64,000 bases of DNA from DAOUJI01 sp965224415 (GCA_965224415.1 CBDCZB010000004.1:434001-498000), one strand, 5' to 3'; shown: positions 52,647 through 61,677, counted from the stretch's first letter. The notes: generated by a model from the letters alone, not told the origin. Translations and numbers: made by a program.

Positions 52647-54038
52647 ATGTCTGTGTTGAATGACGTGCAGTCCCGGCTCAATGAAACGACGGTCTCGCGC
52701 GTTGTGGAGCCGTCAACCCCCCGGGAGGTCCGCGACGCTATATTGGAGGCGTCGACAGAGGGATTGGCGGCATGTCCCGCAGGCGCTCTTCACTCTATGG
52801 GAGGACAGCAGTTTATCAGCGGCGGTGTCTCCATCAGCACGTCCAGACTCAAGGCGATAGGCCCTCTGGACACGGAGTCCGCAACAGTGTGGGTGCAGTC
52901 TGGCGTCACGTGGCCCGGGCTGACAGCGTGGCTACGGGCTGAACAGCAGGGAAGGAGCGGCGAGCTAACGATAATTCAGAAGCAGACTGGCGCAGACGAG
53001 ATGACTCTCGGAGGGGCGCTTTCCTCCAATGTCCACGGGCGAGTCCTGGGCAGGAAGCCTATAGTCGATGACATAGAAGCATTCTATCTGACAGGCCCCG
53101 CCGGAGACCGCGTCCTGTGCAGTCGCAGCAACAACTCCGAGCTCTTCACCGCTGCAATCGGCGGATACGGGATGTTCGGAGTAGTGGACTCAGTCTTGCT
53201 AAAGTTGGAACCGAGGGTCCAATTGGAGCGGCGGGTGGGGGAAGTCACTACCGCTGAAGTAATGGCCGCCCTCATAGACCGTATGAACCAGGGCGCCACC
53301 TACGGCGATTTCCAGTACATGACCGACGAGGCCTCACCGGACTTCATGTCCAAGGGCATAGTGTCAACCTACACCCTGACCGGTTCAGTGACCGCGATCC
53401 CGGACGACCAACTTGGACTGTCCACCGAGGACTGGATGCGGTTATACGTGCTGGCGCATACTGAGAAGGCCCGCGCCTATGCCGAGTACGCGGGCCATTA
53501 CCTTCAGACCGACGGTCAGCTCTACTGGTCCGACGAGCACCAGTTCAGTCCCTATTTGCCTGATGCGAGCGATCGCATGGCCCAGCATCTGGGATGGACG
53601 ACCTTCGCCTCGCTGATGATTTCGGAGCTGTACGTTCCCCAGGACCGGTTCGAGCAGTTCATGTCCTCGGCTCGGCGGGCTGTTCTGGAAACCGGCGCCA
53701 ACGTCGTCTACGGAACTGTACGGCTCATCAAGGCGGAAGATGAAACAGTATTACGGTGGGCCAAGCAAGACTACGCTTGCATCATATTCAACCTTCTGAT
53801 CCAGCATTCCCCGGAAGGCATCGACCGGGCCAGAGACCAGTTCCGGGCGCTAATCGACTGCGCTCTGGATGAGGGCGGCTGCTACTACTTGACCTATCAC
53901 CGGTGGGCCAGAAAGGACCAGGCGCTGAAGGCCTATCCTGAACTCCCTCGGTTCCTGGAGCTGAAAGACAAATACGACCCCAACAGGTTGTTCGACAGCG
54001 ACTGGTTCCAGTCTCTCAGGGAGGTTGCGGCCAGCTAG
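52647..54038 (+). CDS. FAD-binding oxidase (D-arabinono-1,4-lactone oxidase / DprE1-like)
   Basis: A 463-residue VAO-type flavoprotein: PCMH domain with CPAGALHSMGGQQFISGG, GALSSNVHGRVLGRKPIVDD and AIGGYGMFGVVDSVLLKL, and a C-terminal substrate domain ending with KYDPNRLFDSDWFQSL. Sugar-lactone or polyprenyl-sugar oxidases are the nearest families. ATG 52647 has AGGAGA upstream; GTG 52629 is less likely. Confidence 0.86.
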   Translation: MSVLNDVQSRLNETTVSRVVEPSTPREVRDAILEASTEGLAACPAGALHSMGGQQFISGGVSISTSRLKAIGPLDTESATVWVQSGVTWPGLTAWLRAEQQGRSGELTIIQKQTGADEMTLGGALSSNVHGRVLGRKPIVDDIEAFYLTGPAGDRVLCSRSNNSELFTAAIGGYGMFGVVDSVLLKLEPRVQLERRVGEVTTAEVMAALIDRMNQGATYGDFQYMTDEASPDFMSKGIVSTYTLTGSVTAIPDDQLGLSTEDWMRLYVLAHTEKARAYAEYAGHYLQTDGQLYWSDEHQFSPYLPDASDRMAQHLGWTTFASLMISELYVPQDRFEQFMSSARRAVLETGANVVYGTVRLIKAEDETVLRWAKQDYACIIFNLLIQHSPEGIDRARDQFRALIDCALDEGGCYYLTYHRWARKDQALKAYPELPRFLELKDKYDPNRLFDSDWFQSLREVAAS

Positions 54039-54198
54039 GGGCCTTCCCGATTCATTTGTGAACCTGGGGGAACGCGGCCACGGAAGAGAGGCGCGTTGAC
54101 ACGCGCCTGGCCCCATAGGAGAATAGGGGCGGCGCGGCTCTAAGAGCGCCAACGCCCGGAAGCGCCCATTCAGTTAGAACGTCGATATTCAGGGGGGA

Positions 54199-54417
54199 AT
54201 GATGGCAGACGACGTGAAAGTAACAGTACGACTAAACGGCCCCTACAGGATTGAGGGACCCATCACACTGGTGGACCAGGAGGGCGGTCAGTTTGCCCTG
54301 CCCGAGGGACAATTCGTCACACTGTGCCGCTGTGGGTGGTCGGACAACAAGCCTTTCTGCGACGGCACCCACCGCGGCAACGAGCCGTCGTTCGACGCAC
54401 CCACCACGGCCAGCTAG
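54199..54417 (+). CDS. CDGSH-type iron-sulfur protein
   Basis: A 72-residue protein with the 2Fe-2S CDGSH motif: LCRCGWSDNKPFCDGTHRG (three Cys and one His). N-terminal beta strands VKVTVRLNGPYRIEGPITLV. Role unknown, redox or iron-sulfur transfer by family. Start ATG 54199 or 54202 after a run of G. It ends 4 nt from the convergent dehydrogenase end. Confidence 0.92.
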   Translation: MMADDVKVTVRLNGPYRIEGPITLVDQEGGQFALPEGQFVTLCRCGWSDNKPFCDGTHRGNEPSFDAPTTAS

Positions 54418-54421
54418 GTTT

Positions 54422-55501
54422 CTAGGCTCCCGCGTAGACCTTGGTCCTCATATGGCTCATGCGGACTTCGTTTAACCGTTTCTCGGCAAGCCGGTTCGTT
54501 GCCACGTAGGTGGGTATGTCCTCTTCCATCGACAGGGCGAGAACTTCGCTCATCCTGTCGTAGATGCGCTTGGTGCGCTCTTCAGCCCGTTCCACGGTGT
54601 ATGGGCCGTCTATCTCCGTGGCCACGTTGATAATGCCTCCGGCATTTATGAGATAGTCGGGGGCGTATATCACGCCCTTCTTGTGCAGCGTGAGGCCGTC
54701 CGCCGGGGTCATTAGCTGGTTGTTGGCCCCGCCCGCGATTATCTTCGCCTTAATTCGTGGGATGGTAGCCTCATTGATGGTCCCTCCCAGGGCATTGGGG
54801 GAGAATATGTCGCAGGGAGCGTCGTAGACGGTTTCAGGGTCCAAGATCTCGACTCCCATCTCCGCCGCCCTGGCCCTTCCCCCCTCGCCAATGTCGGCGG
54901 CAGCCACTATAGCCCCTTCATTCATCAGGTGTTGTGCAGCATTGGAAGCCACCTTCCCGAAGCCCTGCATTGCCACCTTCAGTCCGACCAGCGAGTCGCT
55001 TCCCCACACATGCCTGGCACAGGCCTTCATCCCCAGGTATACTCCCAGCCCGGTCATGATGGAGGTGTCGCCGCTGCCTCCCTTCTCTATGGGCAACCCC
55101 GCGACGTAGGGCGTCTCTCTACCGATGCACTCGAGGTCGCGGCCCACCGAGCCAATGTCGGTCGTCGTAATGTAGAGGCCCCCCAGGCTGTGCACGAACC
55201 GACCAAAGGACTCCATCATCTCGTCGGTTTTGCCCCTGTCGGGATCAAGTATGAGAACGGCCTTTCCTCCGCCCAGGGACAGGCCGGCGGCCGCCGACTT
55301 GTAGGTCATGGCCCTGGACAGCAGCAGCGCGTCCTTCAAGGCGTCCTCTTCAGTTGGATAGGCCCATATTCGGACGCCTCCCACCGCAGGGCCAAGAGTT
55401 GTGTCGTGCACCGCGATGAACCCCTTAAGTCCCACCGCCGGATCCGACACGGCCAGGACCTGTTCATGCCCGTATTCCTCCATGTGTTTCAGAATGCCCA
55501 T
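54422..55501 (-). CDS. Glu/Leu/Phe/Val dehydrogenase
   Basis: A 359-residue amino-acid dehydrogenase of the Leu/Val type: HDTTLGPAVGGVRIWAYPTE, the catalytic Lys region SLGGGKAVLILDP (about residues 75-87), a Rossmann site MQGFGKVASNAAQHL and PDYLINAGGIINVATEI. It deaminates a branched-chain amino acid with NAD. ATG 55501 has AAGGAG upstream; an in-frame ATG at 55573 reads through the hairpin and is less likely. Confidence 0.88.
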   Translation of the reverse strand: MGILKHMEEYGHEQVLAVSDPAVGLKGFIAVHDTTLGPAVGGVRIWAYPTEEDALKDALLLSRAMTYKSAAAGLSLGGGKAVLILDPDRGKTDEMMESFGRFVHSLGGLYITTTDIGSVGRDLECIGRETPYVAGLPIEKGGSGDTSIMTGLGVYLGMKACARHVWGSDSLVGLKVAMQGFGKVASNAAQHLMNEGAIVAAADIGEGGRARAAEMGVEILDPETVYDAPCDIFSPNALGGTINEATIPRIKAKIIAGGANNQLMTPADGLTLHKKGVIYAPDYLINAGGIINVATEIDGPYTVERAEERTKRIYDRMSEVLALSMEEDIPTYVATNRLAEKRLNEVRMSHMRTKVYAGA

Positions 55502-55539
55502 CGCCGCGCTCCTTCCCGCCCTTAGGCTCTGAGATGCAA

Positions 55540-55613
55540 AGCCCCGCAATCCTACAATTGCGGGGCTCATCATATTGTTTTCCGTTTCATCGCTCCTTCT
55601 TATCTATATTATA
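55540..55613 (-). promoter_or_regulatory. Promoter and attenuator-like leader of the dehydrogenase
   Basis: On the minus strand: TATAAT (55613-55608), then AGAAGGAGCG directly before an ATG at 55590 opening a 6-codon frame (MKRKTI, stop at 55572-55570), then an 11-bp perfect hairpin (AGCCCCGCAAT/ATTGCGGGGCT, 55567-55557 with 55550-55540) before the gene. Only the -10, hairpin and small frame are seen; regulation is inference. Confidence 0.5.
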
Positions 55614-55671
55614 CCTCAACTCGCGATAAATTACGATAATCGCAACATAACTCCAACATAGATAGTTTCAT

Positions 55672-57324
55672 TTACGAATTACCAAAGATGTCTCTCAAGT
55701 CGTCGTCCAAATCCCTTGCGGGACGGGGTGACTCGGTGTCCGAAACGTCACCGCCAAATCCAGAGTAGGATTCAGCAGACCCATATTCTCGGGTATGCAC
55801 CACTACGGGCATGGGCACCGCATGGCCGAATACCAGGGCTTGCTGTCGGGACTCCAACCTGGATAGCACAGACCGCAGCTCGCGGCCGCCCGGTGCGCCT
55901 CCCAGCACAGCGTCTATGTCCCGCTCGTTGTCAAGCAGGCAAGTGATTTTGGTGCCTATCTGGCTCATCACTTCCGAGTCTATGGCCCCCGGCCTCTGAT
56001 CGATGACCATCAGTGTTACATTGTATTTGCGCAATTCCCTGGCGATGGTCCCGAAAATGGTCTGGGGGGCCACCGACGGGCTGAGGAACTTGTGGGCTTC
56101 TTCAATGGTGATGACCAGGGGAGTGGGCTCCTTGCCCTGTCCGCCCTCGGCTTCCTCCTTCAACCTTACGTAGCGGTCGTGTATGCGACGGGTGAGCAGG
56201 TTGGAGACCAGGATGTAAGCGTTGAGGTCATTGCCGTACCTTCCGAACTCAAGCACCACGTGGAGTCCCCTGTCCAACTGCTCCAGAATACGTCCTACCG
56301 AGTCATGGCGTCCGCCGGAGCCTGGAGTTAGGAAGCCGTACCGTTTCATGCGGGAAAGCCGGTTGTACAGCGAGTTGAGCGCCTGGACGTTGACTCCTAT
56401 GGAGTTGGCCAGCTCGGAGATGTCTTCCCGCCCTTCCAGGTCGGTGAACTCCTTGAGCCATCCGCGCCCGTACCGCAGACGGAGATTGTGGGCGGCGTGG
56501 GCGGCGACCTCGGACAGATTGAGGTTCTCCTGGAGGGCCTCAATGTCCTCCGGCTGCACCTCGTCGTAGCCGATGTTGACCACCTCGTCGGGCGACAAAC
56601 CCCGGCGGCGGGAACTTTCTTCGTCCAGGCTGAACACGGCGACTTTGGAGGGGAACAGCTGCTTCAGGCCTTTGACGAACCCGGCCCCCTCGCTGCGGCC
56701 CTGCCACCCGTACTCATTGTGCATGTCGAATATAAGACTCGATGCCAGGCCGCTCTGCACCATGCCTATGAGGAGCATCCGCGTCAGGAAGGTCTTGCCG
56801 GTTCCGCTCTTGCCGAATATTCCCATAGAACGCTCTGAGAGGGCTTTCAGGTCGAGGCAGACCTTGGTCTCCATGTCCAGTGGGCTGCCAATCCAGAAGT
56901 GCTCCTTGTCGTCCTGCCCGAAGACGGTTTCCACGTCCCTTTCGTCAGCCGTGTATACGCCTGAGAAGTGGGCGGGTACAGTCTTGGCTGGCATCAGGTC
57001 GGAAGTGTCGCCCACCGCCGGAGGCAGGATGAGGGTCGGCAAGACTGAAATGGTCCCGTAGGCCGTCGTTCCCGCTATCACCTGGGCAATGAAGGGATCG
57101 GAGACATCGGGCGGCGAATATTTGAGGCTGGGGCTGGCCGAACCCAACGCTATATCGGTCACGACTCCGAAGAAGCGCTGACGCTCGCCCTGGATGGTCA
57201 CGAAAGCCCCCACCTTCACGTCTTCAACCGATGCGACGGGCGCCAGGCGGACCTCCACCCCCCGCGTCAGGGACCCGTCCACCACCATGCCCAGGGGTTG
57301 GCGTTCCGGGGCTGGCCCCGTCAT
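55672..57324 (-). CDS. herA: HerA-type hexameric DNA translocase
   Basis: A 550-residue HerA/FtsK-superfamily ATPase. N-terminal HAS-barrel (LAPVASVEDVKVGAFVTIQG), a central ATPase with Walker A GIFGKSGTGKTFLTRMLL (about residues 168-185) and Walker B PLVITIEEAHKFLS (about 400-413), and arginine finger-type ARELRKYNVTLMVIDQRPG. It pumps DNA for NurA during end resection. It overlaps the gene upstream by 4 nt, in a nurA-X-herA operon. Confidence 0.9.
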   Translation of the reverse strand: MTGPAPERQPLGMVVDGSLTRGVEVRLAPVASVEDVKVGAFVTIQGERQRFFGVVTDIALGSASPSLKYSPPDVSDPFIAQVIAGTTAYGTISVLPTLILPPAVGDTSDLMPAKTVPAHFSGVYTADERDVETVFGQDDKEHFWIGSPLDMETKVCLDLKALSERSMGIFGKSGTGKTFLTRMLLIGMVQSGLASSLIFDMHNEYGWQGRSEGAGFVKGLKQLFPSKVAVFSLDEESSRRRGLSPDEVVNIGYDEVQPEDIEALQENLNLSEVAAHAAHNLRLRYGRGWLKEFTDLEGREDISELANSIGVNVQALNSLYNRLSRMKRYGFLTPGSGGRHDSVGRILEQLDRGLHVVLEFGRYGNDLNAYILVSNLLTRRIHDRYVRLKEEAEGGQGKEPTPLVITIEEAHKFLSPSVAPQTIFGTIARELRKYNVTLMVIDQRPGAIDSEVMSQIGTKITCLLDNERDIDAVLGGAPGGRELRSVLSRLESRQQALVFGHAVPMPVVVHTREYGSAESYSGFGGDVSDTESPRPARDLDDDLRDIFGNS

Positions 57325-57941
57325 GGGGAAAGCCTCTTCAGCAGGGAGTCGAGCCTGGGAAGGTCTCCAGTCAACTGGTTCGCAAGAGCCTTCCCCGCCC
57401 GGATGCGAAATCCATCGGGATCTGGCAAGCGTGCACTGAGGCCGCGGATGCAGGCAGCGACGACTTCGTCGGTCTGACCTCCGCCGTAAGTGGATGCGTT
57501 GACCAGCAGTGACAGAAAGTCCACTGAGGCCGCAAACTCAGCCGCGTCGTCATCGGACGCCAGAAAGACGAAGGCATGGACACGGGGCGGATGGTCGGGC
57601 AGATAGTGTCGGACGGCGGGGCCCGAGTCGTGGCCCACGATGACGGCGTCGAACCGGGTGGACATGAGCCGCGCAAGCTGGGGATGGGACCTGTAGAGGT
57701 CCTCCTCGGACTCTTCAGCCTCGCCCCGAGGCAGGATCGTGCGCCCAGGCTCCAGGGGCGCCGTGGTGACGCCGGACACCACGGCGTAAAGCCCGGAGTC
57801 GCCGCTCCCCTGGTGATTCCTCGACTCGGTCCTGACCAAGCCGCCCAGCGGAGGGGCGTCGTAGAGCCTGTAGCACTGGCCCGCGAAACGATGGGAGCTC
57901 GACTCCACCACTTCGCCTATACGTCTCCTCACCGCCGCCAT
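57321..57941 (-). CDS. Unknown protein X between nurA and herA
   Basis: A protein of about 206 residues I do not recognise. It has mixed alpha/beta sequence: RFAGQCYRLYDAPPLGGLVR, LYAVVSGVTTAPLEPGRTIL, VIVGHDSGPAVRHYLPDHPP and a helical end. No membrane segment. It starts 19 nt after nurA and overlaps herA by 4 nt, so tight coupling suggests a third subunit or adaptor of the NurA-HerA machine. GTG 57944 or ATG 57941 start. Confidence 0.8.
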   Translation of the reverse strand: MAAVRRRIGEVVESSSHRFAGQCYRLYDAPPLGGLVRTESRNHQGSGDSGLYAVVSGVTTAPLEPGRTILPRGEAEESEEDLYRSHPQLARLMSTRFDAVIVGHDSGPAVRHYLPDHPPRVHAFVFLASDDDAAEFAASVDFLSLLVNASTYGGGQTDEVVAACIRGLSARLPDPDGFRIRAGKALANQLTGDLPRLDSLLKRLSP

Positions 57942-57960
57942 CACCTAACATCCCCGGGCA

Positions 57961-59169
57961 TTACAGGGAGCGGACTCGCTTGGACAAGGCTTTTTCGGAC
58001 GTGTACACGGGAAGGTCCGCGCCCTCCAGAACGCCTTCCACCAGACGCCGGAAGGCATGGCGGTCGGCGCCGGTGACTACGGCTTGCTCATGGGCCTCGG
58101 CAATGGCCACAGGATATCCGAATCCACGCCTGCACTGGTCCATCAGAAGCCCGTGCGTGAGGTCAACAAGGGCCGGGTCGTCTGCCACCCATGCCGGGAC
58201 CTCCACACGCGCTATCTCATCCCCGGTGTTGAGATAGAAGAAGTTGACCTCGTGGTCGCCGTAATAGTCCCTGGACACCGACGAGCAGGTGTAGAAAACG
58301 CTGGACCTCTCGCCGGGCCTCAGCAGGGCCTGGAAGAGGTCCCTGTCCAGGAAGCCTTGGACGAGATTGCAGGGGGAAGTCCCCGAGCGGTGAGTACTGC
58401 AGGTGTTCATACAGCTGGCAAGGTCGAAAGGGCATATCGACAAGCGCAATGCGTTGACAACCTCGGTGGTCTGGGGAAGGCTGATGTAGGCGGCGACGGC
58501 CAGGGGACGGGCTGCCAGGCGCCTCATCCGTTCCAGAGCGGGCAGCAGACCTTCAACGATAATGCGGTCTCTGACGAAAGGCTGGTGGCCTCTTCCGGCC
58601 AGGCCCCACATAATCAAGGAGCCGTCCACTAAAGCCAAGGTCGGCAGACTCGCAGTTGATTCCTCCACCAGGTCTGCCACGCCGGAGACCTCGTCCACAG
58701 TGCGTTTGAGGCCCAACAATTGGCCCTCCACGGCGACCGTGTCCCTGACGCTGGGGTCTGGGCTGGTCATGTACAGGTCCTCATCGCCAAAGTGTAGCCG
58801 TGGCTTGCTGAACAGCAAAGCGTCAGGCTCGGACCCATAGGTGAGCAGACATCCGCCGATGTTTATGAGATAGCACCGCACAGGCAGGTGGCGGTCGACG
58901 TCCACGTGGGAACCATCCACCGACGCCACTACATGGTCCGTTGGCGCTGGCGTCGCAGGGATCCGTTCCGCAAAGCCACTCCTTACTCCGGCACACAAAA
59001 ACGGGCGCAGCCTGTTGGCCTCGACCTTGCGGGCAAGCTCGTCCGGGCTGACTTGCATCATTCTTCCCAAGGCGTCGGCCAGCCGTTGTTTCCGGTCGTC
59101 GCCAGACGCGGCCTGGGATTGGGCCAGCCGGTCTATCTGGTCTATCGTTTGAGTCAGGTCTAAGGCCAT
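57961..59169 (-). CDS. nurA: NurA-domain 5'-3' nuclease
   Basis: A 402-residue NurA nuclease. Catalytic motifs VVASVDGSHVDVDRHLPVR (about residues 82-100) and LALVDGSLIMW (about 185-195) hold the acidic residues, and a C-terminal HGLLMDQCRRGFGYPVAIAE segment. It resects DNA ends with HerA. First gene of the nurA-X-herA operon. ATG 59169. Confidence 0.87.
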   Translation of the reverse strand: MALDLTQTIDQIDRLAQSQAASGDDRKQRLADALGRMMQVSPDELARKVEANRLRPFLCAGVRSGFAERIPATPAPTDHVVASVDGSHVDVDRHLPVRCYLINIGGCLLTYGSEPDALLFSKPRLHFGDEDLYMTSPDPSVRDTVAVEGQLLGLKRTVDEVSGVADLVEESTASLPTLALVDGSLIMWGLAGRGHQPFVRDRIIVEGLLPALERMRRLAARPLAVAAYISLPQTTEVVNALRLSICPFDLASCMNTCSTHRSGTSPCNLVQGFLDRDLFQALLRPGERSSVFYTCSSVSRDYYGDHEVNFFYLNTGDEIARVEVPAWVADDPALVDLTHGLLMDQCRRGFGYPVAIAEAHEQAVVTGADRHAFRRLVEGVLEGADLPVYTSEKALSKRVRSL

Positions 59170-59321
59170 ATTATCGGTGGTCGGGGGACGTGGTGGGCCG
59201 GATTATAGCACACGGGTTGCTAACCGAACGGGCTCGGTCAATTCGTTCCCTTGACCGTCTGAGGCGCTTGCTCCTATTATACCTGCGATTGATCGGGTCA
59301 TTGGACCATTGGAGGAGCAGC

Positions 59322-60503
59322 ATGACAGACCTGAGACGCGCCGCCGCAATAGTGGGCGTCTACGAACATCCCACAAGGTACGCTCCAGACAAGAGTGAGT
59401 TGCAGATACAGGGCGAGAGCGTCATCAAGGCCCTGGAGGACGCCGGGTTGGGGAAGAAGGACGTGGACGGCCTTTTCGCCGCGTCCATGGGGGTGCGTCT
59501 CAGCAGCCTGTCGCTGGCCGACTACCTGGACTTGGACCCGGTTTACATGGACAACACCACGGTGGGCGGATCGTCCTTCGAGTTCCACGTAGCCCACGCT
59601 CTGTCGGCCATCGCAACGGGCAGAATCAACTGCGCCGTCATTACCTACGGCAGCGTGTCCCGGTCGGGAGGCGTTGCCGTGGGCACTGGTGGACTCTCCC
59701 GTCAGGGCCACTCAATCCTCCAACCCTCTCCAGACTCTTTCGAGGAGTTGTATGGGCTTACCACTGTAGGTCTGTACGCTTTGGTGGCCCAGAGACACAT
59801 GCACGTATACGGCACCAGGCCCGAGCAGCTGGCCGAGGTGTCGGTCGCCATGCGGAAACACGCCTCCATGAACCCCTACGCGCTCTACCGCAACCCCATC
59901 ACGGTGGATGACGTGGTGGAATCCCGACACGTGTCCCACCCGCTCCATCTGCTCGACTGCTGCGTCATATCCGACGGAGGTGGGGCCGTCGTGATCGCTT
60001 CACCGGAAGTGGCGCGGAACTGTAAGAAGCCGCCGGTGTGGGCGCTGGGAGTGGGCGAAGCCGCCGGGCACCAGGGCGCCGGCAAGAAGGACCTGACCTA
60101 CATCGCCGCCAAGCAGAGCTCCGGCCCGGCCTTCGAGATGGCCGGAGTCACTCACGACGACATAGACATGGCGATGGTCTACGACTCGTTCACCATCACG
60201 GTGGTGACCACCCTGGAGGACCTGGGGTTCTGCAAGAAGGGTGAAGGCGGAGATTTCGTGTCGGGCGGGAGGATTCAGATCGGGGGAGACTTGCCCCTGA
60301 ACACCGACGGCGGCGGGCTGTCGTCCAACCACCCGGGAATGCGGGGCATCTTCCTGCTCATAGAGGCCACCCGCCAACTGCGCCATGAGTTCGAAGGCAC
60401 ACCGAGACAGACGCCGGACTGCAAGCTGGCCCTGTGCCACGGAACGGGAGGGGCCATTGGCTCCAGGCACAGTGGCGGCACAGTCATCCTGGGGAGGGAC
60501 TAG
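59322..60503 (+). CDS. Thiolase-like protein (second thiolase-DUF35 pair)
   Basis: A 393-residue thiolase-superfamily protein: AAIVGVYEHPTRYAPDKSEL, NTTVGGSSFEFHVAHALSAI, HPLHLLDCCVISDGGGAVVI and GGGLSSNHPGMRGIFLLIEA, with the C-terminal LCHGTGGAIGSRHSGGTVIL. It acts with the DUF35 gene 3 nt downstream. ATG 59322 has GGAGGAG upstream; the frame from 59190 adds no family sequence. Related to the gene at 7727. Confidence 0.86.
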   Translation: MTDLRRAAAIVGVYEHPTRYAPDKSELQIQGESVIKALEDAGLGKKDVDGLFAASMGVRLSSLSLADYLDLDPVYMDNTTVGGSSFEFHVAHALSAIATGRINCAVITYGSVSRSGGVAVGTGGLSRQGHSILQPSPDSFEELYGLTTVGLYALVAQRHMHVYGTRPEQLAEVSVAMRKHASMNPYALYRNPITVDDVVESRHVSHPLHLLDCCVISDGGGAVVIASPEVARNCKKPPVWALGVGEAAGHQGAGKKDLTYIAAKQSSGPAFEMAGVTHDDIDMAMVYDSFTITVVTTLEDLGFCKKGEGGDFVSGGRIQIGGDLPLNTDGGGLSSNHPGMRGIFLLIEATRQLRHEFEGTPRQTPDCKLALCHGTGGAIGSRHSGGTVILGRD

Positions 60504-60506
60504 CCC

Positions 60507-60923
60507 ATGCCAGACTGGAAGAAACCGTTACCCAGCATCACCGGAGAAACGAGACCTTTCTGGGACGCGTGCAACAAAGGCGATCTGCTGATACAGCATT
60601 GCAACAAGTGCGGTGAATACCAGCACTATCCAAGGGGGATTTGCTCTAACTGCTGGACCCAGGACATTGCTTGGGTCAAGTCCAGCGGCAAGGGGACAGT
60701 CTGGAGCTATACCATCACCTATCAGAACAGGACCCCCGGGTTCGCCGAAGAAGTTCCTTACGTGCTTGCCCTGGTGGAATTGGAAGAGGGCGTCAAGATG
60801 TTCACCAACATCCATGACTGTGACCCCAGGGAAGTGACCATCGGCATGCCAGTGGAAGTGGTATTCGACCGGGCCACCGACCGCATCAGCGTCCCCTTCT
60901 TCCGTCCCGCCGTCGCCTCGTAG
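60507..60923 (+). CDS. DUF35 OB-fold protein (partner of the thiolase)
   Basis: A 138-residue DUF35 protein: zinc ribbon CNKCGEYQHYPRGICSNC and OB fold GKGTVWSYTITYQNRTPGFA...YVLALVELEEGVKM. It starts 3 nt after the thiolase stop, so the pair is translated together. Third DUF35 gene in the window. Confidence 0.88.
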   Translation: MPDWKKPLPSITGETRPFWDACNKGDLLIQHCNKCGEYQHYPRGICSNCWTQDIAWVKSSGKGTVWSYTITYQNRTPGFAEEVPYVLALVELEEGVKMFTNIHDCDPREVTIGMPVEVVFDRATDRISVPFFRPAVAS

Positions 60924-60949
60924 CCTGCAGTCGGCTGCGGAAGCGCTTG

Positions 60950-60982
60950 CCCCCTTCCTAACCTTCCCCCAAAAGGGGAGGA
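60950..60982. repeat. C-rich palindromic intergenic repeat
   Basis: CCCCTTCCTAACCTTCCCCC (60951-60970) facing AAAAGGGGAGGAG. Same family as 24155, 33675 and 39976. Confidence 0.6.
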
Positions 60983-60991
60983 GCTTTCAGC

Positions 60992-61025
60992 TTGACGTAG
61001 AACTTTGCTTAGTCATATACTTAGC
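60992..61025 (+). promoter_or_regulatory. Promoter and palindromic operator of the Phd/PIN pair
   Basis: TTGACG (60992-60997), 18 nt, TATACT (61016-61021). GCTTAGT (61007-61013) and ACTTAGC (61019-61025) form an inverted repeat (one mismatch) over the -10 box, fitting a Phd-type repressor site. Confidence 0.6.
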
Positions 61026-61050
61026 TAACATCGTATGCCAGGAAGTAGAT

Positions 61051-61287
61051 ATGCCTATCGTAAACGTCCATGAAGCTAAGACCAATTTGTCTCGCCTGTT
61101 GGCTCAAGTCGAGGCGGGGGAGGAAGTCGTCATTGCCCGCAACGGCAAGCCTGTTGCAAGATTGGTGCGCTGCAAACCGAGAGGCAAACGTCAACCAGAC
61201 GTTTTGCGAGGGCTAATCACAATTGATGACAGCTTCTTTGATCCGCTTCCCGAGGAGGAGTTGGCAGCTTGGGAAGGGAACGCGTAG
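61051..61287 (+). CDS. Phd/YefM-type antitoxin
   Basis: A 78-residue antitoxin with the family start VNVHEAKTNLSRLLAQVEAG and VVIARNGKPVARLV, then an acidic toxin-binding tail. It represses its own promoter (operator at 61007-61025, inference) and inhibits the PIN toxin 3 nt downstream. AGGAAG before ATG 61051. Confidence 0.92.
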   Translation: MPIVNVHEAKTNLSRLLAQVEAGEEVVIARNGKPVARLVRCKPRGKRQPDVLRGLITIDDSFFDPLPEEELAAWEGNA

Positions 61288-61290
61288 CTG

Positions 61291-61677
61291 GTGCGGTTGC
61301 TGCTCGACACTCATGCGTTCTTGTGGTGGCTCGCCCTCAGCGAGCGACTTTCGATACCAGCTAGTAGAGCGATCTCAGATGAAGAGAATGATGTATTGGT
61401 GAGCGCGGCAGCAGCCTGGGAAATCGCGACCAAACATCGTATCGGCAAGCTTCTGGAAGCCGAAACCATCGTCTTAGACTTGGCGGGGAACATCGCAGAC
61501 CAGGGTTTCGAGGAACTGCCGATAACTGTAGGAGACGCTTCCCGTGCCGGAGCCTTGCCAGGCCCTCACCGTGACCCCTTCGACCGAATGTTGATAGCGC
61601 AGGCGCAGGCCCACGATCTGGTACTCATATCCGGCGAAACGCTGTTCGATCAGTACGGAGTTCGCCGCCTCTGGTGA
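61291..61677 (+). CDS. PIN-domain toxin
   Basis: A 128-residue PIN RNase: LLLDTHAFLWWL (first Asp), SAAAAWEIATKHRIGKL (Glu), GPHRDPFDRMLIAQAQ (third acidic pair) and VLISGE. This PHRDPFDRML form is typical of PIN toxins paired with Phd-type antitoxins. GTG 61291 lies 3 nt after the antitoxin stop. Confidence 0.92.
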   Translation: MRLLLDTHAFLWWLALSERLSIPASRAISDEENDVLVSAAAAWEIATKHRIGKLLEAETIVLDLAGNIADQGFEELPITVGDASRAGALPGPHRDPFDRMLIAQAQAHDLVLISGETLFDQYGVRRLW

